NCBI GenBank assembly: GCA_905480565.1
Contig: CAJQQW010000211.1
Coordinates: 1-7,071, forward strand
Source of the DNA: an uncultured Halioglobus sp.
GTDB taxonomy: Bacteria > Pseudomonadota > Gammaproteobacteria > Pseudomonadales > Halieaceae
Length of the DNA stretch: 7,071 bases
Direction: 5' to 3'
Shown here piece by piece: positions 6,514 to 7,071 of this stretch. The position numbers were made by a program, and so were the translations under genes. The notes below the pieces were generated by a model that saw nothing but the letters and a program-made list of their open reading frames with translations, searched no databases and was not told the origin of the DNA. How positions within the stretch are numbered: the stretch's first letter is position 1; each line of letters opens with the position of its first letter.

Positions 6514-7071
6514 GTGAGTAAACTCCAAAAAAAACTCTATATCCATGTGGGAATACATAGAACGGGAACCACTGCATTGCAGGGCACTCTCTCGTCCAAT
6601 CACAAAATGTTAGCCGACACGGGCCTGCTTTATAGTCAATACTGTCTTCAGGGAACCTCTCACTCACCTTTGGCCCTGTGTTTTCCATCGGGCCGGGATG
6701 CCGCTATTGCCAGAATAGTGGCAGGCGCTGAACAACGCTCGGCCATGTACGAGTGCTACAACGGGCCCACGCCCGAAGAGCTTTATTCTGGTTTAGCAGA
6801 ATATGTCGCCGAAGCTCCGCAGCAAAATATTCTAATCAGCTCAGAGTGCTTTTTTGAATGGTTAGACCCTGCCGCTTTGGCCTCAAGCTTCGCGCTGGTC
6901 GATGCCGAAATCCATGTTATAGCATTCTTACGCCGGCAGGACCGGTGGCTTGAGTCTGTGTACTCACAAATCATCAAAGACCCGGGTCTGCGGTACAGCT
7001 CAGATGCTCAATCCATGCCGCAATGGGACTTGCTTAACTACCGGCAGATATTTAGGGAATGGGAGCAACTG
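6514..7071 (+). CDS. Second P-loop sulfotransferase family protein, N-terminal 186 residues (cut by window edge)
   Basis: The frame runs open from 6478 to the window end. No ATG is available before the P-loop; GTG 6514 or TTG 6508 are the plausible starts. An AAGAAAG at 6493-6499 is 8 bases from the TTG and 14 from the GTG, so the TTG is a real alternative. From the GTG, residues 9-23 read YIHVGIHRTGTTALQ, the PAPS 5'-phosphosulfate loop, with Arg16 at the usual Lys position, as in many bacterial relatives. ILISSECFFEW (106-116) and FLRRQDRWLESVY (138-150; Arg140 and Ser148 eight apart) form the 3'-phosphate site. It resembles the minus-strand sulfotransferase at 3642-4544 in motif order but is clearly a diverged paralogue with higher GC, so it was probably acquired separately. 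It follows the methyltransferase by under 10 bases, suggesting both modify the same product. The acceptor-binding C-terminal half is outside the window. Confidence 0.85.
   Translation, partial: MSKLQKKLYIHVGIHRTGTTALQGTLSSNHKMLADTGLLYSQYCLQGTSHSPLALCFPSGRDAAIARIVAGAEQRSAMYECYNGPTPEELYSGLAEYVAEAPQQNILISSECFFEWLDPAALASSFALVDAEIHVIAFLRRQDRWLESVYSQIIKDPGLRYSSDAQSMPQWDLLNYRQIFREWEQL

Noticed and set aside
1..7071. CRISPR array, tRNA or rRNA genes
   Set aside because: No regularly spaced short repeats, cloverleaf-like sequence or rRNA-like conserved blocks were seen on either strand by eye.

Overview
The window looks like a chromosomal segment of a marine-type gammaproteobacterium. A GC-rich housekeeping membrane gene sits at the left edge, and the rest is a mosaic of sulfate-handling genes, gene fragments and insertion-sequence debris with visibly lower and uneven GC. 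The taxonomic guess is an inference from gene content and codon style only.

Layout. (1) 1-1169, minus strand: the N-terminal 389 codons of an MprF-type lysylphosphatidylglycerol flippase/synthetase, cut by the window edge. (2) 1170-1474: GC-rich spacer with no gene I can recognise. (3) 1475-3192: an AT-rich segment bounded on both sides by diverged direct repeats of about 75 bp. It carries the tail of one S1-type sulfatase (remnant, ends 1726) and, 5 bp later, a full-length secreted formylglycine sulfatase (1732-3216). The last ~35 residues of that sulfatase are encoded by the right repeat and by the antisense of the next element. (4) 3204-3604, minus strand: a decayed sulfotransferase gene with several stops and a frameshift. 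(5) 3642-4544, minus strand: an intact P-loop sulfotransferase. (6) 4742-5105, minus strand: a frameshifted and internally deleted IS6-family transposase relic. (7) 5429-7071, plus strand: a SAM-dependent methyltransferase of the Methyltransf_24 type with a Gln/Glu-rich coiled-coil tail, followed at once by a second intact sulfotransferase that runs off the window.

How it may work together. Three sulfotransferase-family genes (two intact, one dead) and two sulfatases (one intact, one tail) lie within about 5.5 kb. With a methyltransferase beside them, this fits a variable locus that decorates an extracellular or surface glycan with sulfate and methyl groups, plus an exported sulfatase that removes sulfate from such polymers. 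The enzyme families are well supported. The actual glycan, and any cooperation between the genes, is inference. The relics, the direct repeats and the insertion-sequence debris show the locus has been rearranged repeatedly. The most unusual feature is the repeat-bounded sulfatase cassette, which appears to have landed in or beside the sulfotransferase relic and changed the end of the sulfatase reading frame.
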